64,000 bases of DNA from CAWHNT01 sp963830775 (GTDB taxonomy: Bacteria > Pseudomonadota > Alphaproteobacteria > Geminicoccales > Geminicoccaceae): positions 310,001-374,000 of the forward strand of contig CAWHNT010000024.1 in NCBI GenBank assembly GCA_963830775.1, in the 5' to 3' direction. Under the pieces are notes generated by a model. That model did no database searches and was not told where the DNA came from. It saw only the letters and a list, made by a program, of their open reading frames with translations. Position numbers and translations under genes: made by a program. Positions 29,889 through 38,356 of the stretch are shown in pieces. How positions within the stretch are numbered: position 1 is the first letter of the stretch; the number at the start of each line of letters is the position of its first letter.

Positions 29889-31634
29889 GTGAGCGCTCCT
29901 CACATACCTCCCGCGTTCACGAGGGCGGTGATGAAGCGGGACACGGGCGAGGCCGCGGAAGGCCATGGATTCCGCATCCCCGACCCGGGCGTGGTGACGC
30001 GATCGCTGGCGGCCCTGGCAGCGGCCCTGGCCCGTCACCCGGAGAAGCTCGCGGCACGGCAGGCAGCATGGGCGGCTCAGATGGAGGAGCTGCGCCGGCG
30101 GCAGCGCGACCGTGCCGCGGGCGAACCCGTGCCGCCGGTGATCGAGCCCGAGCCCACCGACCGGCGCTTCAAGGACGAGGCCTGGGACAAGGACCCCGCC
30201 CTCGACTTCCTGAAACAGTCCTACCTCCTGACCGCCCGAATGGTGCGGGAGACCGTGGCCGAGGCCCAGGGCCTCGATCCTGCGACCCACGCCAAGGCCT
30301 CGTTCTACGCCCAGCAGCTGATCGAGGCCTGCTCACCCACCAACTTCCCGCTCACCAACCCTGCCGTCCTCAGGCAGGCGCAGGAAACCAAAGGCGAGAG
30401 CCTGCGCCGCGGGATGGAGCGGCTGCTGGCCGACCTCGAGCGCGGCCAGGGCGAGCTCGCGATCACGATGAGCCGGCCGGACGCGTTCCGCCTCGGGTGC
30501 CACCTCGCGACCACTCCCGGCAAGGTGATCTTCGAGAACGAGCTGATGCAGCTGGTCCAGTATGCGCCGCGGACGGAGCAGGTGCGCAGGCGGCCGCTGC
30601 TGGTGGTGCCGCCCTGGATCAACAAGTTCTACATCCTGGACCTGCAGCCCAGGAACAGCTTCGTCCGCTTCGCCCTGGAGCAGGGCCATACGGTGTTCGT
30701 GATCTCCTGGGTGAACCCGGACGAGCGGCTGGCCCACAAAGACTTCGAGGACTACCTGAAGGACGGGCCGCTCGCGGCGCTGGATGCCATCCATGCCGCC
30801 ATCGGCGAGGCCGAGGTCAACATTCTCGGCTACTGCATCGGCGGCACGCTCACGGCCTGCCTCCTGGCCTATCTCGCCGCCACTGGTGCCAAGCGGGTGG
30901 CGTCGGCGACCTTCCTCACCACGCTCACCGACTTCAGCGATCCCGGAGAGCTCAAGGTCTTCATCGACGACGAGCAGCTGGCGCTGCTCGAGGCGCACAT
31001 GCAGAGGCGGGGCTATCTCGAGGCCCGGCAGATGCGGCAGGTGTTCAGCCTGCTGCGACCGAACGACCTGATCTGGAGCTACGTCGTCAACAACTACCTG
31101 CTGGGCAAGGAGCCGCCGGCCTTCGACCTGCTGCACTGGAACGCCGACGGCACGCGCATGCCGTGCATGATGCACAGCTTCTACCTGCGCAACATGTACC
31201 AGCGGAACCTGCTGGCGCAGCCGGGCGGCATCAGCCTCCTGGGCGTGCCGATCGACCTCTCCCTGGTCCGCACGCCCTGCTACTTCCTCGCCACCCGCGA
31301 CGACCACATAGCACCCTGGCGCAGCACCTATCGCGGCCGCCGGCTCATGCGCGGGCCCAGCCGCTTCGTGCTGGGGGAAGCCGGGCATGTCGCCGGCGTC
31401 GTCAACCCGCCCGCCTCGGGCAAATACGGCTACTGGACCAACCGGCGCGGGCCGGCCGATCCGGAGGCCTGGCTTGCCCGGGCGGAGCGCCATCCAGGCT
31501 CGTGGTGGCCGGACTGGGCGGCGTGGCTGGGCCGCCATGGCGGCAGGCGCGTGGCGGCCCGCGACCCCGCCCGTGGCGCCCTCGCCACGATCGAGGATGC
31601 GCCCGGACGGTACGTGCTGACCTCCGGCGAATAA
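29889..31634 (+). CDS. phaC: class I polyhydroxyalkanoate synthase
   Basis: 581-residue granule enzyme polymerising (R)-3-hydroxyacyl-CoA into PHA. The lipase-like box is GYCIGG with catalytic Cys316; Asp471 (LATRDDHIAPW) and His500 (GEAGHVAGV) complete the triad. The PhaC_N domain precedes it (about 95-270), and the C-terminal GSWWPDWAAWL motif is typical. A GTG start at 29889 is used; an ATG at 29931 is an alternative. phaA/phaB are not nearby; a phasin lies 10 kb downstream. Confidence 0.95.
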   Translation: MSAPHIPPAFTRAVMKRDTGEAAEGHGFRIPDPGVVTRSLAALAAALARHPEKLAARQAAWAAQMEELRRRQRDRAAGEPVPPVIEPEPTDRRFKDEAWDKDPALDFLKQSYLLTARMVRETVAEAQGLDPATHAKASFYAQQLIEACSPTNFPLTNPAVLRQAQETKGESLRRGMERLLADLERGQGELAITMSRPDAFRLGCHLATTPGKVIFENELMQLVQYAPRTEQVRRRPLLVVPPWINKFYILDLQPRNSFVRFALEQGHTVFVISWVNPDERLAHKDFEDYLKDGPLAALDAIHAAIGEAEVNILGYCIGGTLTACLLAYLAATGAKRVASATFLTTLTDFSDPGELKVFIDDEQLALLEAHMQRRGYLEARQMRQVFSLLRPNDLIWSYVVNNYLLGKEPPAFDLLHWNADGTRMPCMMHSFYLRNMYQRNLLAQPGGISLLGVPIDLSLVRTPCYFLATRDDHIAPWRSTYRGRRLMRGPSRFVLGEAGHVAGVVNPPASGKYGYWTNRRGPADPEAWLARAERHPGSWWPDWAAWLGRHGGRRVAARDPARGALATIEDAPGRYVLTSGE

Positions 31635-32029
31635 TGAGCAAGCTCGCCAAACGATTTTTGGAATAGGCGGCGAGGGCTGGCGTCTATGGATGTGGATCCC
31701 GGCGGATCGTGGCAGTGCCATGCTCGTCGGTGTCTTGTGGCCTCTGGCGCTTGGGCAAGCCCATGAGCGTGGGAACCGGCTGCAGGGTACTGGGAGCAAC
31801 GCGTCTCGCTCGCGCGTCAGCACGTCATCGTCTCCGGGTTCTTCCGCCCGACTGCCTCGGCTCCGTCGGCGCCCCGGCGGAGCCGATTTTTTCGGACGGA
31901 CCTTCGAGGACGAGGAGGTGGAGATGGCACAGTTGCGGCAGCGTTAAGCATGCCGCACCACGGCCTCCCTGGCGCCGTTTGACGGAACGTGCGATGCGCC
32001 AGTGCGGCGGCAGTGGGCGGGAAAGAACG
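31635..32029. other. 395-base gap between phaC and the sigma factor gene
   Basis: No convincing gene. Small open frames here lack family features. CTCGCC and GGCGAG flank an A/T-rich stretch (GATTTTTGGAATA) just after phaC and could be a weak terminator. GGAAC occurs at 31772 and 31984, but without a matching CGTT at the right spacing, so I do not call an EcfG-type promoter. The promoter of the sigma gene should lie in this gap. Confidence 0.4.
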
Positions 32030-32578
32030 ATGCAGGTAGGCGTGGGCGGGTTTGGTCAGAACCGGGAGACGGATCAGCTCGCGCACGAAGTGGCGTCGCA
32101 CGTGGCAGCGCTCAGGCGATATGCGCTGGTTCTGGTCGGCGACGCGCACGAGGCCGACGACCTCGTGCAGGAATGCATGAGCCGGGTGCTGGGGCAGATG
32201 CGAAGCTGGCGCCCCGTCCGCGACCTCCGTGCCTACATGTTCACGACGTTGCACAACGTCTTTGTCGACAATAGCCGCCGGCAGCGGGTGCGCCGCACCG
32301 ACGTTCCCCTGGAGAATGCGCTGGCAAGCCTTTCTTTGCCGGCAAACCAGTTGAAGAGGTTGGAGTTCAGGGATTTAGTGACCGCCTTGGGCAAGCTGCC
32401 GTCACAGCAGCGCGAGGTGGTCTTGCTGATCGGCCTTGAGGGCATGAGCTACATTGAAGCAGCCCGCGTCCTCGGGGTCCCGATCGGCACCGTCATGTCA
32501 CGCCTGTCTCGGGGCCGCGAGGCGCTCCGGCAGTTAATGAGCCAGGGCGCCATAGCAAAGCTCCGTGTGGTCAAATGA
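32030..32578 (+). CDS. ECF-type RNA polymerase sigma factor
   Basis: 182 residues with sigma region 2 (RRYALVLVGDAHEADDLVQE, then RDLRAYMFTTLHNVFVDNSRR) and region 4 (LGKLPSQQREVVLLIGLEGM, HTH SYIEAARVLGVPIGTVMSRLSRGR). It directs transcription of a stress or envelope regulon and is probably held by the anti-sigma factor encoded just downstream. ATG at 32030 is used; an in-frame ATG at 31994 is possible. Confidence 0.88.
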   Translation: MQVGVGGFGQNRETDQLAHEVASHVAALRRYALVLVGDAHEADDLVQECMSRVLGQMRSWRPVRDLRAYMFTTLHNVFVDNSRRQRVRRTDVPLENALASLSLPANQLKRLEFRDLVTALGKLPSQQREVVLLIGLEGMSYIEAARVLGVPIGTVMSRLSRGREALRQLMSQGAIAKLRVVK

Positions 32579-32579
32579 G

Positions 32580-33509
32580 ATGCACCGGATGGACTTGAGC
32601 CCCAATGTGGGCGAAGACGACTTGCATGCCGTGGTCGACGGCCAGCTTGCGGCCGACCGGCACCGGGAGGTCATGGCCTATCTGGCCGTGTATCCCGACG
32701 CCGCCGACCGGGTATCGGCCTTCTTCCGCCAGCGGGTCGAGCTCGCGGCCTTGCGCGAGGGCCTGAGCGACGGCGAGCCCGCGCGCGAGCTCGCCGGGCT
32801 GGAAGCTGCCTTGTGCCAGTCCCTGCGCCAGGGCCAGCGTGCCCGGCAGCGGGCGCTGGGGGGCGGCGGGCTGGCGCTCGTGCTGGCGGCGGTCGTGTCG
32901 GGCTGGTGGCTCGCCCACGATCGGGGCCACTCCGCCATAGCCAACGCGGCACCTGCGTCGCGCGGCGAGCAGATGGCGCTCGGCCACGGATCCGTGGACG
33001 CCGACCCGATCACCATGGAGGCCGGCGACGCCGCCGTGCTCTGGCTGCAGGCCCATCTTGGCGGGCAGCTCCTGAAGCAGCCGAACCTGGAGACGCTGGG
33101 CCTGCACTTCGTGGGCGGCAGCACGTTGAAGGGTGCCCGCGGGCCGGCGATCCGCCTCGTCTACACCGACGATGCCGGTGCGGCCTTCGCCCTCTTCGTG
33201 GGCGTGAAGCAGAGCGGCGTGGGCTTGGCAGCGTCGATGGTGCCCGAGGGGCACATCTCGCTCAGCTGGCAGCACGAGCCGCTCACCTTCACCCTGATCG
33301 CACCCCAGGGCAGCTCGCGCCTGGGCGACATCATGCGCTCGGCCAGCGACCTCATCGACCCTGCCCCGGTGGCAGCCGACGCGGCGCTCGGCGGCCATGC
33401 CGGCGAGGTGGACGAGACGGACGGCGACACGACGCAGGACAGGCTACCGACCCTGAGCCCGTCGAATGCCGAGCGCAGTGCCAAGGACGAGGTGTCGAAG
33501 TCGCTCTGA
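32580..33509 (+). CDS. transmembrane anti-sigma factor
   Basis: 309 residues. N-terminal cytosolic anti-sigma domain (EDDLHAVVDGQLAADRHREV, YLAVYPDAADRVSAFFRQR) lacking a HisCysCys zinc set, one transmembrane helix near residues 98-116 (GGLALVLAAVVSGWWLA), then a periplasmic domain of about 190 residues that would sense the signal. ATG at 32580 is one base after the sigma stop, so the pair is co-translated. Confidence 0.82.
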   Translation: MHRMDLSPNVGEDDLHAVVDGQLAADRHREVMAYLAVYPDAADRVSAFFRQRVELAALREGLSDGEPARELAGLEAALCQSLRQGQRARQRALGGGGLALVLAAVVSGWWLAHDRGHSAIANAAPASRGEQMALGHGSVDADPITMEAGDAAVLWLQAHLGGQLLKQPNLETLGLHFVGGSTLKGARGPAIRLVYTDDAGAAFALFVGVKQSGVGLAASMVPEGHISLSWQHEPLTFTLIAPQGSSRLGDIMRSASDLIDPAPVAADAALGGHAGEVDETDGDTTQDRLPTLSPSNAERSAKDEVSKSL

Positions 33510-33516
33510 GAGTAGG

Positions 33517-33548
33517 GGCCGGCGGCTGCCTTTGAGGGCGCGCCGGCC
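33517..33548. terminator. bidirectional hairpin terminator
   Basis: GGCCGGCG (33517-33524) pairs with CGCCGGCC (33541-33548) around a 16-base loop in the 44-base gap between the convergent anti-sigma and DUF4340 genes. No T run; assigned from position and symmetry. Confidence 0.55.
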
Positions 33549-33553
33549 TTCGA

Positions 33554-34648
33554 TCAGGACTGGCCGTCGGCTGCCGCCAGCAGGTCGTCCATCTTCCAGC
33601 CGATGCGGCCGGCCATGTACTCGGAAAGCTTGAAGGCCCAGCCGTCGAGCCTGCTCTTCAACTCGGCCGCACGCTCCGGGGCGGGCTTGGGCGCCGGCTG
33701 ACCTTCGGCCGGAGCCGGGGCTGGCGCCAAGGGCTCGCCGGCGGCGACCGTGAAGCTCATCCAGTGCTCGGCCTTGTCGCCCTCGCCGGTCGTGGCCGCG
33801 CGCACGTCGACGTCGATCCCGTCCCAGGTCTCGAACCGTGCCTTGGGTGCGTCGGGCGGGAACGTGACCTCGGCGATCGGCTTCACGTCCTGCATGGTCA
33901 GGCTGGAGAGCGTCCCGGCCAGGCGGTTGACCTTCTCCTCGTCGGCCTTCCTGCCCTCGGGCGGAGGCGGCTCAAGGGCATAGCTCGGCGCGTTGCGGTC
34001 CGCCTTGGCGGCCACGATCGGGGCCGAGCCGTCGGCGCCCAGCGTCACCCGGCCGATCTCGTCCTGCGGGATGTCGATGATGTCGCGGCTCACCACGTCG
34101 GTCGGGCTGGAGGGCACGCTGAGCTCGCCCGCCGCCAGCCAGGCCTGGTCCTCGCCGCCGCGGCGGACATAGACGCCCGAGCGCCCGCCGCCATAGAGGC
34201 CGTACTTGGTCTTGCCGACGATGGCCGTGGCCAGGGTCTTGCCGTCCTTGTCCAGGAGATCGACCTGGTGCGACTTGGCGTCGGGCTTCGCCGGATCGCC
34301 GAGCTCCAGCCGGGCCAGACGGTCGGCCTTGGCGGTCTTGGCCTCGACCAGCTGCAGGCTGGCCAGGCCCAGCGCCAGCTCGCGCGCCTTCTTGTAGTCC
34401 GCGGGGTAGCCGCCGCGCTCGGCCAGCTGCCACTTGCCGTCCGCCGTGCGGGTCATGGTGAGGGTCTGGCCGCCGCCCGTGACCTTGATCGTCTGCACGT
34501 CGTTCAGCCGGTCGAGCAGGCCCGCGAACATCGGCTCGGCCTGACGGCTGGCGGCCAGCGGCACGTCGCGCGCGGTGACGGCCCAGGCCGCGAGCCCGAG
34601 GCTCAGTGCGGTGGCGGCGGCCAGGACGGCAAAGCCCTTGGGCGACAT
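33554..34648 (-). CDS. DUF4340 domain protein of the Gld-type ABC operon
   Basis: 364-residue protein with an N-terminal membrane anchor/signal (FAVLAAATALSLGLAAWAV) and the DUF4340 pattern: TVTGG-type core VTGGGQTLTMTRTADGKWQL and VKPIAEV. A Pro/Ala-rich stretch lies near residue 315. It probably sits in the periplasm as a partner of the GldG-like protein encoded 19 bases upstream. Fourth gene of the operon; function unknown. Confidence 0.8.
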   Translation of the reverse strand: MSPKGFAVLAAATALSLGLAAWAVTARDVPLAASRQAEPMFAGLLDRLNDVQTIKVTGGGQTLTMTRTADGKWQLAERGGYPADYKKARELALGLASLQLVEAKTAKADRLARLELGDPAKPDAKSHQVDLLDKDGKTLATAIVGKTKYGLYGGGRSGVYVRRGGEDQAWLAAGELSVPSSPTDVVSRDIIDIPQDEIGRVTLGADGSAPIVAAKADRNAPSYALEPPPPEGRKADEEKVNRLAGTLSSLTMQDVKPIAEVTFPPDAPKARFETWDGIDVDVRAATTGEGDKAEHWMSFTVAAGEPLAPAPAPAEGQPAPKPAPERAAELKSRLDGWAFKLSEYMAGRIGWKMDDLLAAADGQS

Positions 34649-34667
34649 CGTCTTACCTCCCCTTCCC

Positions 34668-36554
34668 TCAGGCGTGCGCCACGGCGTCGACACGGCGGCG
34701 GTAGCGGGCGCGCTTGACCAGCGCCATGACGATGGCGAGCAGGGCCACCGCGATCGGCACGGCGGCGATGCCGAAGAACCGCGCCCGCCCCTGCAGGTCC
34801 TCGATGTCCTTGCGCAGCGCCAGCTGGACCTCGCGCAGCTCGCGCCGCGTGTCGAGGAGCTGGCTGCGGAAGCCCTCGATCTCCTGCTTCTGCTTGTCGC
34901 TGACCAGCGCCTGGTCGTCGCCCTCGCTGACGCTGACGGCACTGAGCTTCTGCTGCAGGTCGCCCAGCTTGCCCAGGAGCTCCTGCTCCTTGGCCCGGTA
35001 CTGCTGCTCGGCCGCGCGCCGGATCTCGGCCACCCTCGTGAACGGCCGGTTGGTGACCTCGCGCCCGCGCAGGTCGAGCAGCGCCTCGCTGCCGGCCAGG
35101 TAGTCCAGCGCATTGGCGACGAAGTTGGCGTTGTCGGCGAGCGGGATCTGCATCTGCTGGCCGAACATGCCCTGGCTCGCCAGCCAGCTGCGGTCCTCGA
35201 GGAGATCGGTGTCGGCAACCAGGACGATGCTCGCCGGCTCCTTGGTTTCCGCGATGTAGTCCGGCCCCTCGGTGTCGCCCTCGGGCTTGCCCGGGAAGGC
35301 GGACTTCACCGGCCCTGCCACCCGTGCCGCCATCACCAGACTCTCATTGCCGGGCTTGAAGTCGCGGATGAGCGCGAACGGGTCGGGGTAGAGCCGGACC
35401 TTGTCGGCCTCGATCGCCATCGCCTGCGGCGAGGAGCTGACGAGCGGGGTGAACGTGGTCGTGGCCCCCTGCCTCGGCTTCAGGATGCCGGCCGTGGCGA
35501 GGTTCAGGCGGTTCAGCTCCGAGGTCATCACCTCGCTGCCGCTCAGGCTCGCGTGCTCGAGCGAGAGCCAGGGCAGGTAGTCGATCACCTGCTCGCGGCC
35601 GCCGCTCGGATAGGACACCTGCCGGGCCGCCGTCGGGTCGGCCACGAGCCGGTCGGCCGCCAGCTCCACGCCCCAGGCGTCGAGCAGCTTCGGCAGGCTG
35701 GCATTGGTGTCGGCCGGCGGCATGCCCTGCTGCTGGCGCTGGCGCATCGCCTGCGCCTCGGAGTGCGGGTCGAGGAAGGCCAGCACCTTGCCGCCGCGCA
35801 TCACGAACTGGTCGATAGCGTAGAGGGTCTTGTCGGAGAGGTTCTGCGGCTGGACCAGCAGCAGCGTGCGCACGTCGTCGTCGAGCTTGGCGACCTCCCC
35901 GCCCAGGTAGCGCAGCTCGAAGAACTGCCCCAGCTCCTTCACCACCTGCCAGGGCTGGTACTGCATCGCCGGGTCGCCGTTGAGCGGCAGCGAGCTGAGC
36001 ACGGCGACGACCGGCTTCTCCGGATGGGCCAGGTTGTAGACCATCCGGGTCAGGTCATACTCGAGGAAGGCCTCGCGCTCGGGCGAGAGCACCGGCAGCA
36101 CGTCGACATCGTCGGTGCTGTTGGTGCCGGCGACGCCGAAATAGCCGTTGGTGCCGCGGTTATCGAGCGGGATCGGGTCGAGGCCGAAGCCCACCGCCCG
36201 GTCCTCCTCGGGCGAGAACGGCTCGGGGTCGACATACTCGACCGTGATCCGGTCGTTGGACGCGTCGGCGTAGGTCTTGAGCATGTCGTGGACGCGGTCG
36301 GCGTAGGTGGCGAGGAACGGGTTCGCCTGCCGCACTGCGCTGGAGACGTAGAGCCGGAGTGTGACCGGCTCGTCGACCCCGGCCAGGAGCTGCTCGGTGC
36401 CGTGCGAGAGGGTGAACTGGCGGTTCTGGGTGAGGTCCAGCCGCATCCCGCGCAGGTTCAAGGTGCCGAAGGTGTTGAGCGCCACGAAGCAGATGATGGC
36501 CAGAATGACGCCGACGACGGCGAGCTTCTGCCGGTCCATGCCACGGCTTGCCAT
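34668..36554 (-). CDS. GldG-like ABC-type auxiliary membrane protein
   Basis: 628-residue protein with a transmembrane helix at each end (KLAVVGVILAIICFVALNTF near residue 10; FFGIAAVPIAVALLAIVMAL near 600) and a large periplasmic region of the ABC_transp_aux/GldG type (RLDLTQNRQFTLSHGTEQLL, FVMRGGKVLAFLDPHSEA). A coiled-coil precedes the last helix (EIRRAAEQQYRAKEQELL). GldG works with the GldA/GldF ABC transporter in Bacteroidetes gliding; in alphaproteobacteria the role is not established. Confidence 0.82.
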   Translation of the reverse strand: MASRGMDRQKLAVVGVILAIICFVALNTFGTLNLRGMRLDLTQNRQFTLSHGTEQLLAGVDEPVTLRLYVSSAVRQANPFLATYADRVHDMLKTYADASNDRITVEYVDPEPFSPEEDRAVGFGLDPIPLDNRGTNGYFGVAGTNSTDDVDVLPVLSPEREAFLEYDLTRMVYNLAHPEKPVVAVLSSLPLNGDPAMQYQPWQVVKELGQFFELRYLGGEVAKLDDDVRTLLLVQPQNLSDKTLYAIDQFVMRGGKVLAFLDPHSEAQAMRQRQQQGMPPADTNASLPKLLDAWGVELAADRLVADPTAARQVSYPSGGREQVIDYLPWLSLEHASLSGSEVMTSELNRLNLATAGILKPRQGATTTFTPLVSSSPQAMAIEADKVRLYPDPFALIRDFKPGNESLVMAARVAGPVKSAFPGKPEGDTEGPDYIAETKEPASIVLVADTDLLEDRSWLASQGMFGQQMQIPLADNANFVANALDYLAGSEALLDLRGREVTNRPFTRVAEIRRAAEQQYRAKEQELLGKLGDLQQKLSAVSVSEGDDQALVSDKQKQEIEGFRSQLLDTRRELREVQLALRKDIEDLQGRARFFGIAAVPIAVALLAIVMALVKRARYRRRVDAVAHA

Positions 36555-36565
36555 GAGCTTTTCCC

Positions 36566-37300
36566 TCACGCCGCCTTCTTGAGGTCGGCCAGCAGCGTGT
36601 TGACGACGAGGCACAAGCTGATCAGCGAGGCGAAGAAGAGCAGCGAGGCCAGGCTCACCACGCCCTTCATCAGCTCGCCGAACTGGGTGATGAAGCTGAA
36701 CGAGGCCACCGTGTCCACGACGAGCTGCGGCGCCCAGGGCCGGAAGGCCGCCAGCACGAGGTCGACCCCGCTCATCAGGAAGAGGAAGCAGGCGGCGGCC
36801 CCCAGCACGAAGGCGATCACCTGGTTCTTGGTCACCGCCGACATGCAGGCACCGATGGCGATGAACGCCCCGGCCATGGCCCAGCTGCCGAGATAGGAGA
36901 GCAGGATCACGCCGTTGTCCGGCTCGCCCAGATAGTTGACCAGGAGCCACAAGGGAAAGGTCAGGACCAGAGCGATGCCGGCGAAGATCCAGGCCGCCAG
37001 GAACTTGCCGAGCACGGCCGAGAAGGTCGTGGTGGGCAGCGTCATCAGCAGCTCGATGGTGCCGCTGCGGCGCTCCTCGGCCCAGAGCCGCATCGCGATC
37101 GCGGGCACCAGGAACAGATAGAGCCAGGGATGGAAGATGAAGAACGAGCTGAGATCGGCCTGCCCGCGCTCGAAGAAGTTGCCGAGGAAGAAGGTGAAGG
37201 CCCCGGCCAGGGCCAGGAAGATGACGATGAAGATGTAGGCGAGCGGGGTGGCGAAATAGGCCCTGAGCTCGCGCTTCATGATGGTGAGCGTGCCGTGCAT
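36566..37300 (-). CDS. ABC transporter permease, ABC-2/GldF type
   Basis: 244 residues with six hydrophobic segments beginning IMKRELRAYFATPLAYIFIV and including EERRSGTIELLMTLPTT, the characteristic ABC-2 intracellular motif. Pairs with the ATPase 11 bases upstream. Substrate unknown; ABC-2 permeases usually export lipids, polysaccharides or drugs. Confidence 0.85.
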   Translation of the reverse strand: MHGTLTIMKRELRAYFATPLAYIFIVIFLALAGAFTFFLGNFFERGQADLSSFFIFHPWLYLFLVPAIAMRLWAEERRSGTIELLMTLPTTTFSAVLGKFLAAWIFAGIALVLTFPLWLLVNYLGEPDNGVILLSYLGSWAMAGAFIAIGACMSAVTKNQVIAFVLGAAACFLFLMSGVDLVLAAFRPWAPQLVVDTVASFSFITQFGELMKGVVSLASLLFFASLISLCLVVNTLLADLKKAA

Positions 37301-37311
37301 CGGACGGTTCC

Positions 37312-38259
37312 TCAGTGCGCCTTGAGGGTGAGCTCGCGGAACACGTCGTCGAGGCGGCCCTGCTCGACCGCGAACTCGTCGACCACGATCCGCTCGCGCT
37401 GCACCACCTCATCGACCGGCCGGACGATCTCGGCCCCGGCCCTGGGCAGGACGATCAGCGTGGCGACGCCGTTGACCTTGCCCACGGTCTCGACCGCCTG
37501 CACGCCCGGCAGCTCGCCCAGGAGCTGCTCGACCCGCGGCGCCACGTTGGCGTTCAACGTGAGCCGCACGGCATTGTGGTAGCGCGAGCGGCGCTTGAGC
37601 TCGTCCGGCCTCGCATCGGCCACGACCCGGCCGCGGGCGATCACGACCGCCCGGGTGCAGACCGCCTCCACCTCCTCCAGGATGTGGGTGGAGATGATGA
37701 TCGCCTTCTCCTCGCCCATCTCGGCGATGAGCTTCCTGACCTCGTGCTTCTGGTTCGGGTCGAGCCCGTCGGTGGGCTCGTCCAGCACCAGCACGGGCGG
37801 GTCGTGCATGATCGCCTGGGCGATTCCGACGCGGCGCTTGAAGCCCTTGGACAGGGTCTCGATCGGCCGGTGCAGCACCTCGGCCAGCTGCGTGCGCTCG
37901 ACCGCGGCCCCGATCTTCCCTTGCGCGTCCTTGCCGTCCAGCCCCCGCATCTCCGCCACGAAGCGCAGGAAACCCGCGGGCGTCATGTCGCCGTAGAGCG
38001 GCGCCCCTTCCGGCAGGTAGCCCAGCCGCTTCTTGGCCTCGATCGGCTTGCGCACCACGTCGAAGCCCATCACGCTGGCCGTCCCGGCCGAGGGCGGGAT
38101 GAAGCCCGTCAGCATCCGCATGGTAGTGGACTTGCCGGCCCCGTTCGGCCCCAGGAAGCCCAGCACCTCGCCGCGCTCGAGGCCGAAGCTCACCTCCTCG
38201 ACCGCATGTACCGGCCCGAACCGCTTCGCCAGCCCGTCGAGGCGAACCATCTCGGTCAT
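37312..38259 (-). CDS. ABC transporter ATP-binding protein
   Basis: 315-residue ATPase. Walker A GPNGAGKST near residue 39, Q-loop LGYLPEGAPLYGDM, signature LSKGFKRRVGIAQA, Walker B PPVLVLDEPTDGLDPNQ, switch His in STHILEE. A C-terminal extension of about 80 residues is typical of GldA-like subunits. ATG at 38259. First gene of a four-gene operon with tight spacing (11, 11 and 19 bases). Confidence 0.9.
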   Translation of the reverse strand: MTEMVRLDGLAKRFGPVHAVEEVSFGLERGEVLGFLGPNGAGKSTTMRMLTGFIPPSAGTASVMGFDVVRKPIEAKKRLGYLPEGAPLYGDMTPAGFLRFVAEMRGLDGKDAQGKIGAAVERTQLAEVLHRPIETLSKGFKRRVGIAQAIMHDPPVLVLDEPTDGLDPNQKHEVRKLIAEMGEEKAIIISTHILEEVEAVCTRAVVIARGRVVADARPDELKRRSRYHNAVRLTLNANVAPRVEQLLGELPGVQAVETVGKVNGVATLIVLPRAGAEIVRPVDEVVQRERIVVDEFAVEQGRLDDVFRELTLKAH

Positions 38260-38293
38260 CGCTGCAACTCCAACCCGCTCAACCCGGGCAAGC

Positions 38294-38319
38294 CCGCGGG
38301 CTGATAGAAGAGCCCGCGG
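38294..38319. other. hairpin upstream of the ABC operon
   Basis: CCGCGGGCT (38294-38302) and AGCCCGCGG (38311-38319) form a perfect 9-bp stem with an 8-base loop, 35 bases before the ABC ATPase start and 18 bases before the MITE target site. It could be an operator, leader structure or old terminator. Confidence 0.4.
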
Positions 38320-38356
38320 CACGGTTCAATCCCCCTCTAGTACCACTATGTCGCTA

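Noticed and set aside
31772..31800. GGAAC as the -35 of an EcfG-type promoter before the sigma gene
   Set aside because: No CGTT-like -10 at 16-17 bases from either GGAAC in the gap.
31690..31947. 85-codon open frame between phaC and the sigma gene
   Set aside because: No RBS, family similarity or conserved composition; overlaps the likely promoter region.
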